Shown here one piece after another: positions 21,848 through 29,226 of a stretch of 29,226 bases of DNA. The position numbers and the translations under genes are program-made. The stretch comes from CAZWDL01 sp964632995 (lineage in GTDB: Bacteria > Bacteroidota > Bacteroidia > Chitinophagales > Saprospiraceae), in assembly GCA_964632995.1 (NCBI GenBank), contig CAZWDL010000097.1, forward strand, positions 1 through 29,226. The letters are read 5' to 3'. Each line of letters opens with the position of its first letter. Position 1 is the stretch's first letter. Under the pieces are notes generated by a model that searched no databases, had not been told where the DNA came from, and saw nothing but the letters and a program-made list of their open reading frames with translations.

Positions 21848-22624
21848 ATGCAGCACAAACTCGATGCTTTCGGCCGACTGTTGACCATCATGGATGAACT
21901 GCGGGAACAGTGTCCCTGGGATCGTAAGCAAACGCTGCAGAGCTTGCGCAACCTGACGATCGAAGAAACCTACGAACTGGCTGACGCCATCTTGAAGGAG
22001 GACCTGGATGAAATTCGTGAAGAGATCGGCGATCTGATGCTGCATATGGTATTTTACGCCAAGATCGCCGAGGAAAAAGGCGCTTTTGATATAGCCGACG
22101 CCCTCCATGAAGAGTGCGAAAAGCTGATCGAGCGTCATCCGCACATCTATGGCGACCTGGAAGTGGAAAGCGAAGCCGAAGTGAAGAAAAACTGGGAACA
22201 GATCAAACTGAAATCCGGTAAAAAATCAGTGCTGGGCGGTGTTCCCGAATCGCTGCCGGCTATGGTTAAAGCTTACCGCATGCAGGAAAAAACCGCTCAG
22301 GTGGGATTCGACTGGGAGAACAGCGGACAGGTATGGGAGAAAGTCGAAGAAGAATTGAAAGAGTTCCGCCAAACCATGGAAGAAGGCGGCTACAGCCAGG
22401 CGGAAAAGGAAGATGAATTTGGTGATATTCTCTTCTCCCTGATCAACTACGCCCGTTTTCACGATATAGATCCGGAGACGGCCCTCGCCCGCGTCAACCA
22501 AAAGTTTAAATTCCGCTTCGAATACATAGAAGCCCATGCCGGCAGGGACCTTCGGAAACTGTCGCTGGAAGAAATGGACGCCCTGTGGAATGAGGCCAAA
22601 AAACACCGGCGCAACGCCTCCTAG
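21848..22624 (+). CDS. mazG: Nucleoside triphosphate pyrophosphohydrolase MazG
   Basis: The 258-residue product hydrolyses (d)NTPs to NMP and pyrophosphate, a nucleotide-pool cleaning enzyme. The first MazG domain shows CPWDRKQTLQSLRNLTIEETYELADAI and EEIGDLMLHMVFYAKIAEEKGAF with the metal-binding EExxE/D...ExxD pattern. The second shows KTAQVGFDWEN, VWEKVEEELKEFRQ and EDEFGDILFSLINYARF. The length and two-domain layout fit E. coli MazG (263 residues). The gene is free-standing, with 269 bp to the next gene; it is not a toxin-antitoxin partner here. Confidence 0.95.
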   Translation: MQHKLDAFGRLLTIMDELREQCPWDRKQTLQSLRNLTIEETYELADAILKEDLDEIREEIGDLMLHMVFYAKIAEEKGAFDIADALHEECEKLIERHPHIYGDLEVESEAEVKKNWEQIKLKSGKKSVLGGVPESLPAMVKAYRMQEKTAQVGFDWENSGQVWEKVEEELKEFRQTMEEGGYSQAEKEDEFGDILFSLINYARFHDIDPETALARVNQKFKFRFEYIEAHAGRDLRKLSLEEMDALWNEAKKHRRNAS

Positions 22625-22707
22625 AGCTGCTCGGCGCTTGTCGCTCCCCCTCTGGCCTATGTTTGAGAATTATTGGATTATGTTGTAACTTTCCGTTTAT
22701 TTTCGTC

Positions 22708-22773
22708 CGCCAGGCATCTTCCAATAAATTTCCGGTACGGGCCTCCGGGCCGAAAACTATTTTTCAACTGGCG
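22708..22773. repeat. Weak fold-back upstream of the bifunctional nuclease gene
   Basis: CGCCAG at 22708 and CTGGCG at 22768-22773 bound an imperfect palindrome (AATAAATTTCCGG against AAATAGTTTTCGG) centred near GGGCCTCCGGGCC. Confidence 0.35.
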
Positions 22774-22893
22774 ATTTGCTTTAACTCTGTTTCGTTTATT
22801 TGAAAATTTTGATTCGCATACCAGAAGAACAGCTGGGTATTATTATCACTCGGCTGATTTCTCGTGAGATTGACCCATAACTCGTAATTTTCT

Positions 22894-23493
22894 ATGAGGA
22901 AAATTGAATTGGATATAGTTGCTCTGTCACATAGCGTCACGCAATCACATAATTACGCCGTTGTGCTGGGAGAAGAAAACGGCACCCGCCGCCTTCCAAT
23001 CGTTATCGGCAGCTTCGAAGCGCAGGCTATCGCCGTTGCCATGGAAAGAATGACCCCAAACCGGCCGCTTACCCACGATTTGTTTAAGAATACGCTCGAA
23101 ACTTTTAACATAGAACTCAAGGAAGTCATTATCAACAACCTGCTGGATGGCATTTTTTACGCCAGGCTCATCTGTATAAAGGACGGCGAAGTTTTCGAAA
23201 TCGATTCTCGTACTTCCGATGCGCTGGCTATGGCCGTTCGCTTCGGTTGTCCTATTTATACTTATGAGTTTATCCTCGACGCCGCCGGCATCGTCCTTGA
23301 AGAAACGGAAGAAGACGCCGAAGAAAAGACGGAGGAGCACCCCGTCGCCAAGGTGGAAAAAAGCGGCTCACTCTCCACTTACTCCATCGAAGATCTTAAC
23401 AAGCTCCTCGATGAGGTGCTGGCCGAAGAGGATTACGAGCGCGCCGCCGAAATCCGGGACGAACTCAACCGGCGGAAGTCGCAGGGCAGCTGA
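22894..23493 (+). CDS. Bifunctional nuclease family protein with UVR motif
   Basis: A 199-residue protein. The N-terminal BFN domain (DUF151, about 1-135) shows YAVVLGEENGTRRLPIVIGSFEAQAIA, RPLTHDLFKNTLE, VIINNLLDGIFYARL and EIDSRTSDALAMAVRFGCPIY. The C-terminal UvrB/UvrC motif (about 160-195) reads SIEDLNKLLDEVLAEEDYERAAEIRDEL. Plant and bacterial BFN relatives have been reported to cleave DNA and RNA, but the in vivo role in Bacteroidota is not clear. The acidic stretch EETEEDAEEKTEEH joins the two parts. The start follows an A/T-rich TAATTTTCT. Confidence 0.88.
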   Translation: MRKIELDIVALSHSVTQSHNYAVVLGEENGTRRLPIVIGSFEAQAIAVAMERMTPNRPLTHDLFKNTLETFNIELKEVIINNLLDGIFYARLICIKDGEVFEIDSRTSDALAMAVRFGCPIYTYEFILDAAGIVLEETEEDAEEKTEEHPVAKVEKSGSLSTYSIEDLNKLLDEVLAEEDYERAAEIRDELNRRKSQGS

Positions 23494-23742
23494 TCTTGTT
23501 TGCTTCTTTCACGGCAAAGGAATCGCCGGGACTGCTTGAGTGTTTCCCTGTGGAAAAAAACCTTGTCTCGTTTAGTCGCTGGGTAGCAGGTACACTAAGA
23601 AAAGGCCTGTTTTGAAAAATTTATGTTAAGAAAAAGTTACCAGGCGCTGTTTAATGCGTCTCAACACTGAAAAGAAGGTGTGAAAGGGAAGTAGACATTC
23701 CAAAATTTGTAAATTGAGGCAGACTGGCTGATCCCGGAGACT

Positions 23743-24192
23743 ATGAGTAACAAGAACAATTTCAAGAAATTATTAGAAGAGGAAGAGCGACAATTCGAAG
23801 CGTCGGGCCTGCGAGAGGTTATCGACAAGAAGTTGAACCATCGCTTTGCCTTTCTGCGCCTGATGAGCGATTTGGCAGAACTCTTTACCGTCAGAGTTAT
23901 GGATGTAATGATCATGATGTCCGATGAAGATATCGAACCCGGGGTATATTTTACACCCGCTCTGAAGAGCGACCTTGAAACTGCCATGGACAAGCTGATC
24001 GAACAGGATGTTGAACGGGCAATTTCAAGGCTAAAAGAACTTATAGATCAGCGGTCGGAAAAGTATCCACAGCTTCTGGTGCTGGAAGCCCGGGCACAGC
24101 AAAGTTCCTCCCCTACCGAGGAGGCAAAAGCAGTACTCGGTTCCCGCCTCAAGGCATTCATTACTTCACTGAGCCGTAACGACCTTCGATAG
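23743..24192 (+). CDS. Conserved-looking protein of unknown function
   Basis: I do not recognise this 149-residue protein. It is predicted to be almost fully alpha-helical, with charged segments (FKKLLEEEERQFEASGLREVIDKKL), a more hydrophobic middle (FAFLRLMSDLAELFTVRVMDVMIMM) and TPALKSDLETAMDKLIEQDVERAISRLKELIDQ. No signal peptide and no clear membrane helix are seen. A GGAG lies just upstream of the ATG. Codon use looks like its neighbours. It is convergent with the small gene at 24242-24487. Confidence 0.6.
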   Translation: MSNKNNFKKLLEEEERQFEASGLREVIDKKLNHRFAFLRLMSDLAELFTVRVMDVMIMMSDEDIEPGVYFTPALKSDLETAMDKLIEQDVERAISRLKELIDQRSEKYPQLLVLEARAQQSSSPTEEAKAVLGSRLKAFITSLSRNDLR

Positions 24193-24241
24193 AAGGATGG
24201 GTATTCTGCTTCTCTTTCGGGAAAAGCCCGGCCTCAAAGTT

Positions 24242-24487
24242 CTATTTATCATTTTTTCTCAGTAGCGCATAGACTCCTGCGGCAACACCGGCTGCGACTA
24301 CACCCGCGATGATCCAGTTTTTGGGTTCCTTGCTAACCTGCCGCGCCATATCTGCGCTGATAATACCTGCATTTGTCCTGATGATTCGATTCCTGGCTTC
24401 CGGGCTCAGGCTATCCCAGATTTTCTTTCCTGCCTTTGCTGTCAACGCATCGGCCATAATTTCCGGAGCTTTATTTGCAACTGTCAT
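24242..24487 (-). CDS. Small protein with C-terminal membrane helix
   Basis: An 81-residue protein that I do not recognise. The first 55 residues are polar and helical (IMADALTAKAGKKIWDSLSP, ARNRIIRTNAGIISADMARQ). The end is an Ala/Val-rich hydrophobic helix, NWIIAGVVAAGVAAGVYALL, with a charged tail RKNDK, as in tail-anchored inner membrane proteins. It is preceded on its strand by AAAGAGATG. No partner gene is suggested by the neighbours. Confidence 0.55.
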   Translation of the reverse strand: MTVANKAPEIMADALTAKAGKKIWDSLSPEARNRIIRTNAGIISADMARQVSKEPKNWIIAGVVAAGVAAGVYALLRKNDK

Positions 24488-24593
24488 CTCTTTGGGTTTT
24501 TTTGTTTAAATAATCAGATGATCTGTTATTCTAACAGGGGAAAACCTTGAGATGTTTGAGTAGTGGACCACTGATCATCAGATCAGGGAGGAA

Positions 24594-24614
24594 AGCCCCT
24601 TGCCACAAGGGGCT
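24594..24614 (-). terminator. Hairpin at the end of the threonine aldolase gene
   Basis: AGCCCCTTG-CCA-CAAGGGGCT is a perfect 9-bp stem that overlaps the stop codon of the minus-strand gene by one base. Only a short T-tract follows (TTTCC), so it is a weak terminator candidate. Confidence 0.5.
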
Positions 24615-25645
24615 CAAACGGCTATTTCCTCTGCCAGCTTCTCGAGCACCACTACCGTCTCTTCTATCATCGCCTCCGTAACGTCCAGATGCGTGACGAA
24701 ACGAACCGTACGGGGACCGAAAACAGAAGCCCGAACGCCGTGCGCTGAGAGCTTACCCAGAAATCCTTCCGCCGTATGCCCTTCCACCAGGTCGAAGATC
24801 ACAATATTGGATTGTACAGGCCGCACAGCCGCTACGTAAGGCAGTTGTCTCAGGGTAGCTCCCAGCCGGCGCGCCCGCTCATTGTCTTCCCGCAGGCGCT
24901 CTACGTGATGATCGAGAGCATAGGTAGCGGCGGCAGCCAAATAACCCGCTTGCCGCATACCCCCTCCCATCACTTTGCGGAAGCGGCGAGCCTCCTTGAT
25001 GAAATCGCGGCTGCCGATGAGTACGGAGCCCACCGGCGCACCCAGCCCTTTCGACAAACACAGCGATATGCTGTCGAACGCCTTCCCTACATCCTCCGTC
25101 GGCTCTCCCGTTTCCACCAGTGCGTTAAACAGGCGGGCGCCGTCGAGATGGATTCCCAGCCCCCGCTCGCGACACAAACGACTGATCGGACGAATCTCGT
25201 CAAGGGTGTAATAACTGCCGCCGCCTTTGTTACAGGTATTCTCCAGCACTACGAGGCGGCTCTTCGGCAGCCAGTCGAATTCAGGCTTGATTACAGCTTC
25301 TATCTGTTCCGCTCTGATCTTGCCGTTCTCTCCCTCAATCAAACAGATCGACACGCCGGAATTAAAAGCGTACCCGCCGGCTTCGTACTGGTAAACATGC
25401 GACAGCTCATCGCAGATGATTTCATCCAGCGGCTGCGTGTGTACCTTTATCCCGATTTGATTGGTCATCGTGCCGGAAGGACAAAAAACGGCCGCTTCTT
25501 TGCCAAACATGGCAGCTGCTTTTTCCTCCAGCGCATTTACGCTCGGATCCTGCCCAAAAACGTCATCGCCTACCGGGGCTGCCATCATCCGCTGCAACAT
25601 GGTCGGCGTAGGCTTCGTCACGGTGTCACTTATCAGATTGATCAT
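24614..25645 (-). CDS. ltaE: Low-specificity L-threonine aldolase
   Basis: The 343-residue PLP enzyme cleaves L-threonine or L-allo-threonine to glycine and acetaldehyde. Family marks: DTVTKPT (7-13), VGDDVFGQDPSVNALE, FCPSGTMTNQIGIKVHT, SHVYQYEAGGYAF with the ring-stacking His83, LENTCNKGGGSYY, the PLP-binding Asp in HLDGARLFNA, and the Schiff-base Lys199 in SLCLSKGLGAPVGS. The ATG at 25645 fits the family N terminus (MINLISDTVT). The ORF could start at 25741, but that part overlaps dapF and is unlike the family. It lies 37 bp after dapF and is probably co-transcribed. Confidence 0.93.
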   Translation of the reverse strand: MINLISDTVTKPTPTMLQRMMAAPVGDDVFGQDPSVNALEEKAAAMFGKEAAVFCPSGTMTNQIGIKVHTQPLDEIICDELSHVYQYEAGGYAFNSGVSICLIEGENGKIRAEQIEAVIKPEFDWLPKSRLVVLENTCNKGGGSYYTLDEIRPISRLCRERGLGIHLDGARLFNALVETGEPTEDVGKAFDSISLCLSKGLGAPVGSVLIGSRDFIKEARRFRKVMGGGMRQAGYLAAAATYALDHHVERLREDNERARRLGATLRQLPYVAAVRPVQSNIVIFDLVEGHTAEGFLGKLSAHGVRASVFGPRTVRFVTHLDVTEAMIEETVVVLEKLAEEIAV

Positions 25646-25682
25646 TTTGTTTATTGTATTTACGTTATACCCATTGATGGAA

Positions 25683-26471
25683 TCAAACCTCCCAGCTTCC
25701 CTCAAACACTCGCTTCGCCGGGCCGCAGAGCCAGATCTCATCGAAGCCCTCGCCGGCCGGTTCGAAATGTACTTGCAGTTCCCCCCCTTTAGCCCGGATA
25801 TCCACGCGCTGCCGCGCTGCCGAAGGCTGACGAAGATAGTAAGCGATAGCCGCGGCGGTTACTCCTGTGCCGCAGGAAAGCGTTTCATCCTCGACTCCTC
25901 GCTCATAAGTGGCGACGGCGATCCCCGCACGGACTGGCTGTACAAAGTTGACGTTGGTGCCGCTTTCGCGAAAACGGTTGGAATAACGCACCGCTCGTCC
26001 CTGGGTCACCACATTCACCTGCGCCAGATCCTCGACGAAGACCACATAGTGAGGCGATCCGGTATCCAGGTAGAAAAAATCACCGCCTTGCTCCACACGG
26101 GCTACCTTGCCCATGCGTAATTCCACCCAGCTTCCCGCCTCATCAATACGAGCGTCGTGCGGACCGTCCACCGCCAGAAAATGCGTCTTCAGGTCAATGA
26201 TGCCTAACTGACGGGCAAAAGCGACAGCACATCGTCCGCCGTTGCCACACATACTGCCTTCACGGCCGTCGGCATTGAAGTAAACCATTTCAAAATCGTA
26301 GTCCGGATGATCCTGCAGAAGAATCAGCCCGTCAGCGCCTACGCCAAAGCGTCGCTCACACAGGCGACGTATCTTGTCTTCTGCCGACCGGTCCAAAGCC
26401 CCTGTCCGGTTGTCGATCATAACAAAGTCGTTGCCGGCGCCCTGATACTTGGAAAAAGATAGTTTACTCAT
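25683..26471 (-). CDS. dapF: Diaminopimelate epimerase
   Basis: The enzyme interconverts LL- and meso-diaminopimelate for lysine and peptidoglycan synthesis. In the 262-residue product the N terminus KYQGAGNDFVMID is canonical. The two catalytic cysteines are Cys75 in SMCGNGGRC and about Cys200 in LSCGTGVTA. GSPHYVVFVED and SNRFRESGTNVNFVQ follow the family pattern. The start at 26471 gives the canonical N terminus and a 4-bp gap to the upstream gene; the ATG at 26489 would overlap it. Confidence 0.95.
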   Translation of the reverse strand: MSKLSFSKYQGAGNDFVMIDNRTGALDRSAEDKIRRLCERRFGVGADGLILLQDHPDYDFEMVYFNADGREGSMCGNGGRCAVAFARQLGIIDLKTHFLAVDGPHDARIDEAGSWVELRMGKVARVEQGGDFFYLDTGSPHYVVFVEDLAQVNVVTQGRAVRYSNRFRESGTNVNFVQPVRAGIAVATYERGVEDETLSCGTGVTAAAIAYYLRQPSAARQRVDIRAKGGELQVHFEPAGEGFDEIWLCGPAKRVFEGSWEV

Positions 26472-26475
26472 AGGC

Positions 26476-26718
26476 CTATTCTTGATCATTGGAGGGCGTA
26501 TCTACCGCTTGCTCCGTCTTTTCAGGCGATGCCGGTTCTTCACCACCGAAAGGTATGTCCAGGGTGTAATGACGGTAAATCATAAGGGCGAGCATAAGTA
26601 AAATCAGAGCCAGCCCGATCATGGAAAACCGCCAGCCCCATATGTTGCCAATATAATCCTCCTCGTCCTGTATCTGATCCTTTTTCTCCGAATTTCCGGA
26701 ATACGGCTTATCTGCCAT
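26476..26718 (-). CDS. Small single-pass membrane protein
   Basis: An 80-residue protein with an acidic N terminus (SEKKDQIQDEEDYIGNIWGW), one membrane helix (FSMIGLALILLMLALMIYRHY) and a Glu/Pro-rich tail (GGEEPASPEKTEQAVDTPSNDQE). I recognise no family function. The first helix residues WGWRFSMIG resemble small proteins of Bacteroidota. It starts the minus-strand group ending in dapF and threonine aldolase and is probably transcribed with them. Confidence 0.65.
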   Translation of the reverse strand: MADKPYSGNSEKKDQIQDEEDYIGNIWGWRFSMIGLALILLMLALMIYRHYTLDIPFGGEEPASPEKTEQAVDTPSNDQE

Positions 26719-27157
26719 GAACCTGATTTGTGATTATTTAAATAAAGGTATTTCGGATTACCGGTAAAACCTACTTCTCTCTACCCTGTCTTCTACTTCC
26801 CGGAAGCTCTCCGGCGCAGGGAGCTCGCGAAGAAAGTCTGCCGGTTCGCGTAATGCTGCAGAATTTCTATCTGCTTTCTCCGTTGATTTTCGGATTACAA
26901 ATGTACAGAATTCACTTAAAACACTAAATGTCGGCGCTCGGCTTCTTTTGCTGTGAGGGCGGCTTCGTTCAAACTCTTTCGGCTTTTTATGCGTTAAAAG
27001 AGATGGTTTTCCTACATTACCAAAAAAATCCAAATTTTGTTGCCTGTGCTGCGCAATCTAGAAAATCACGCGCACCGGTAGGTATTATTTGAGAGTAATC
27101 GTAAATTGTAAGTGCGCCGCGCACTAGTTTGTTAAACTTATCTAAGTCCAGGGCAAG
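26719..27157. other. Divergent intergenic region without genes
   Basis: This 439-bp spacer lies between the minus-strand small membrane protein and the plus-strand protease. A 91-codon frame on the minus strand (26758-27033) has an Arg/Ser/Pro-rich product of no known type and is not believed. The region contains a perfect palindrome at 27111-27125. I see no clear promoter. Confidence 0.55.
27111..27125. promoter_or_regulatory. Perfect palindrome upstream of the htrA-type gene
   Basis: AGTGCGC-C-GCGCACT is a 15-bp perfect palindrome ending 33 bp before the ATG at 27158. It could be an operator or an RNA hairpin in the 5' untranslated region. Its partner is unknown. Confidence 0.35.
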
Positions 27158-28585
27158 ATGAAGCATTATGTTATCGTAGTTGTAAGCTCCCTGCTGAGCG
27201 CCGTATTAGCTATATTTTTTTATAAGCAAGTAGAGGATCCCAAGGAGGTGATCATACGGGAAACGGTTCCTGCCAAGTACACCAATTTTGCCGATCCTTT
27301 TAAAATGCCGCAACAGCGGCCCTTTCTCTCGGCAGCACCGACCAATTTTACCGATGCAGCCGAAGCCGTCCGCCCGGCGGTGGTTAACATCCGGACCATA
27401 CAAGGTGGCAAGGGCTTTGATCTTTGGGGCGCTAATTCCATGGGGACTTCCTCCGGTTCCGGGGTCATCATTTCAGCCGACGGCTTCATCATTACCAATA
27501 ATCACGTTATTGAGAACAGTGAAAATATCGAGGTGACGCTCAACGATCGCCGCGAGTTCTCAGCTAAACTCATTGGCTCCGATCCCTCTACCGACCTGGC
27601 CCTGCTGAAAATAAAAGGAGTGGATATCCCCTATCTTTCTTTCGGCAATTCCGACTCCCTGCGCATCGGCGAGTGGGTGCTGGCTGTGGGCAACCCTTTC
27701 AATCTGGAAAGCACCGTCACCGCCGGCATCGTCAGCGCTAAAGGACGCAGCATCGATATCCTGGAAGGGCAGGACCGCATCGAATCCTTTATCCAAACCG
27801 ATGCCGCCATCAATCCCGGCAATAGCGGGGGCGCCCTGGTCAATACCGCCGGAGAGCTGATCGGCATCAACACGGCTATCATCACCCGCTCGGGGCGCTA
27901 CGAGGGCTACTCCTTCGCCGTCCCCGCCAACCTGGCGCGCAAAGTTATCAGTGACCTGCGCGATTACGGGCAGGTGCAGCGTGGATTACTCGGCGTCTTT
28001 ATCGACGAAGTGAATAACACCCGCGCCGAAGAACTCGGCCTGGCCAGCATCGCAGGGGTGTACATCACCCGCGTTACGCCGGGCGGCGGCGCCGATGACG
28101 CCGGCCTGCAACAGGGAGATGTCATCGTCTCTATCAATGGCATCAAAACCAAAACCCTGCCCGAAATGCAGGAACAGGTGGGCCGCTACCGGCCGGGCAA
28201 TACCCTGGAAATAGAATTCATACGCAAAGGAAAACAAAGCAAGGCCAGGGTAACCCTCAAAAATAAAAGCAATACCACCTCGCTGATGACGGCGCGCAAT
28301 GAGAAAGTTCTCCGCGATCTGGGCTTCGAGCTTCGTGAACTGACCCGTGAAGAACGCCGCCGCCTCGATGTCGACGGCATTAAAGTTATCAGCATCTACC
28401 GCAACAGCCTCATCGAACGCACCAATATGGACCCGGGATTTATCATCACCAAAATCGATGACAAAGGCATCTCCCGCGTCGATGAACTGATCAAAAAACT
28501 GGAAACCGCCACCGGCAAGGTCATGCTGGAAGGAATTTACGAAAACTATCCCGGTGAATATTACTACGCTTTCCCCGTGGATTAA
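27158..28585 (+). CDS. Periplasmic serine protease of the HtrA/DegP (Do) family
   Basis: A 475-residue envelope protease and chaperone. An N-terminal helix (VIVVVSSLLSAVLAIFFY) anchors or exports it. The trypsin-like domain (about 65-260) has the triad His116 (TNNHV), Asp146 (STDLALLKI) and Ser223 (NPGNSGGAL). The PDZ1 domain (about 275-365) shows RGLLGVFIDEVN and GGGADDAGLQQGDVIVSINGI. A second, more divergent PDZ-like domain (about 380-475) ends in TGKVMLEGIYENYPGEYYYAF. The length matches Do proteases. The gene stands alone and has a palindrome upstream, compatible with stress control, which is inference. Confidence 0.93.
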   Translation: MKHYVIVVVSSLLSAVLAIFFYKQVEDPKEVIIRETVPAKYTNFADPFKMPQQRPFLSAAPTNFTDAAEAVRPAVVNIRTIQGGKGFDLWGANSMGTSSGSGVIISADGFIITNNHVIENSENIEVTLNDRREFSAKLIGSDPSTDLALLKIKGVDIPYLSFGNSDSLRIGEWVLAVGNPFNLESTVTAGIVSAKGRSIDILEGQDRIESFIQTDAAINPGNSGGALVNTAGELIGINTAIITRSGRYEGYSFAVPANLARKVISDLRDYGQVQRGLLGVFIDEVNNTRAEELGLASIAGVYITRVTPGGGADDAGLQQGDVIVSINGIKTKTLPEMQEQVGRYRPGNTLEIEFIRKGKQSKARVTLKNKSNTTSLMTARNEKVLRDLGFELRELTREERRRLDVDGIKVISIYRNSLIERTNMDPGFIITKIDDKGISRVDELIKKLETATGKVMLEGIYENYPGEYYYAFPVD

Positions 28586-28679
28586 GGAAAAGAAGGAAGG
28601 CTGAAATTAAAGCGAAAACCGAAGCGCCCGGTTTTCAGATTTTCGTATCTTCCGCAGCGTTAAAAAGCACTATCTATCT

Positions 28680-29226
28680 ATGACCAAGTCCGAAATCGAA
28701 AAGAATAAGAACGAAGACCACATGAAAATCCTGCTCTCCCGTATGGAGCACCGGCTGAAAGAAATGCACCTGGGAGGCGGAAAAAAACGAATTGAACAAC
28801 AACATAAAAAAGGGAAGATGTCCGCCCGCGAGCGCGTCTACGCCCTTATCGATGAAGAGAGCCGTTTCTTTGAGATCGGCGCCTTCGCCGGCTACGAAAT
28901 GTACGAAGAATACGGCGGATGCCCCAGCGGTGGCGTGGTGGTAGGCATCGGCTACGTCAGCGGGCGCCAGTGCGTGATCGTGGCTAACGACGCCACCGTT
29001 AAGGCAGGAGCCTGGTTCCCTATCACCGGCAAGAAAAACCTGCGCGCCCAGGAAATTGCCATGGAAAACCGCCTGCCGATCATCTACCTCGTTGATTCAG
29101 CCGGGGTCTTCCTGCCCATGCAGGACGAAATTTTTCCCGACAAGGAACATTTCGGACGTATCTTTCGCAACAACGCCCGCATGTCGAGCATGGGTATTCC
29201 CCAAATTGCAGCCATCATGGGCCCCT
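28680..29226 (+). CDS. Acyl-CoA carboxylase carboxyltransferase (beta) subunit, partial
   Basis: The frame opens with ATG at 28680 and runs off the window edge, so only 182 residues are seen. It resembles the carboxyltransferase subunit of biotin-dependent propionyl-/methylcrotonyl-CoA carboxylases: GGGKKRIEQQHKKGKMSARERVYALIDEE, FFEIGAFAGYEMYEEYGG, SGGVVVGIGYVSGRQCVIVANDATVKAGAWFPITGKKNLRAQEIA, LPIIYLVDSAGVFLP. The FLPMQDEIFPDKEHFGRIF stretch is closer to methylcrotonyl-CoA carboxylase beta subunits than to propionyl-CoA ones, but this cannot be settled from a third of the protein. The full family length is about 510-540 residues. Confidence 0.9.
   Translation, partial: MTKSEIEKNKNEDHMKILLSRMEHRLKEMHLGGGKKRIEQQHKKGKMSARERVYALIDEESRFFEIGAFAGYEMYEEYGGCPSGGVVVGIGYVSGRQCVIVANDATVKAGAWFPITGKKNLRAQEIAMENRLPIIYLVDSAGVFLPMQDEIFPDKEHFGRIFRNNARMSSMGIPQIAAIMGP

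Noticed and set aside
24776..25792. Long plus-strand ORF of 338 codons
   Set aside because: It is antisense to threonine aldolase and dapF, which have clear catalytic motifs; the product has no family character.
26758..27033. Minus-strand ORF of 91 codons
   Set aside because: Arg/Ser/Pro-rich with no family match and no plausible start context.

Overview
The window (about 29.2 kb, roughly 50% G+C) reads as chromosomal DNA of a member of the Bacteroidota, most like a Saprospiria/Lewinella-type bacterium. This is inferred from secreted proteins with C-terminal type IX secretion (T9SS) sorting domains, a DAHP synthase fused to chorismate mutase, a bifunctional nuclease with a C-terminal UVR motif, A/T-rich translation starts, and promoters of the TTG-N17-23-TAnnTTTG type. 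No plasmid, phage, CRISPR array, rRNA or tRNA was seen.

Layout. 1-925: the C-terminal part of a CHT1-like sodium:solute symporter, then an AraC-family regulator that has lost its DNA-binding domain. 925-1801: no gene, but two large fold-back (palindromic) elements. 1802-4116: a T9SS cargo protein and a convergent secreted protein with a duplicated domain. 4495-4865: ribosome hibernation factor and its terminator. 5004-6753: enoyl-CoA hydratase and a MEST-like alpha/beta hydrolase. 6982-11535: an aromatic amino acid operon on the minus strand (pheA, aminotransferase, tyrA, aroF-chorismate mutase). 11702-12721: MarR regulator plus SnoaL-like protein. 12798-16246: T9SS-sorted PQQ-type sugar dehydrogenase, exported beta-propeller-like protein, methyltransferase remnant, DinB protein. 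16264-18993: GT2 glycosyltransferase fused to a decayed sugar-phosphotransferase module, and recR. 19295-23493: pyruvate dehydrogenase E2, CoA-binding protein, small NqrM-like membrane protein, MazG and bifunctional nuclease. 23743-26718: two unknowns, then a minus-strand group of small membrane protein, dapF and threonine aldolase. 27158-29226: HtrA/DegP protease and the start of a biotin-dependent acyl-CoA carboxylase beta subunit.

The most striking signal is upstream of pheA. Two complete transcription attenuators lie in tandem, each with a short leader peptide packed with Phe and Tyr codons, a stop codon inside a small hairpin, a possible anti-terminator pairing and an intrinsic terminator. 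They would make expression of the Phe/Tyr pathway depend on charged tRNA-Phe and tRNA-Tyr through two gates in series. A second theme is the density of non-coding fold-back repeats (at least seven, in more than one family), including a related pair on either side of recR, and a CTGGATGCTGG-type repeat placed right after the stop codon of three unrelated genes. Broken genes (AraC, methyltransferase, the PGT half of the GT2 fusion and perhaps the symporter) suggest ongoing gene decay.
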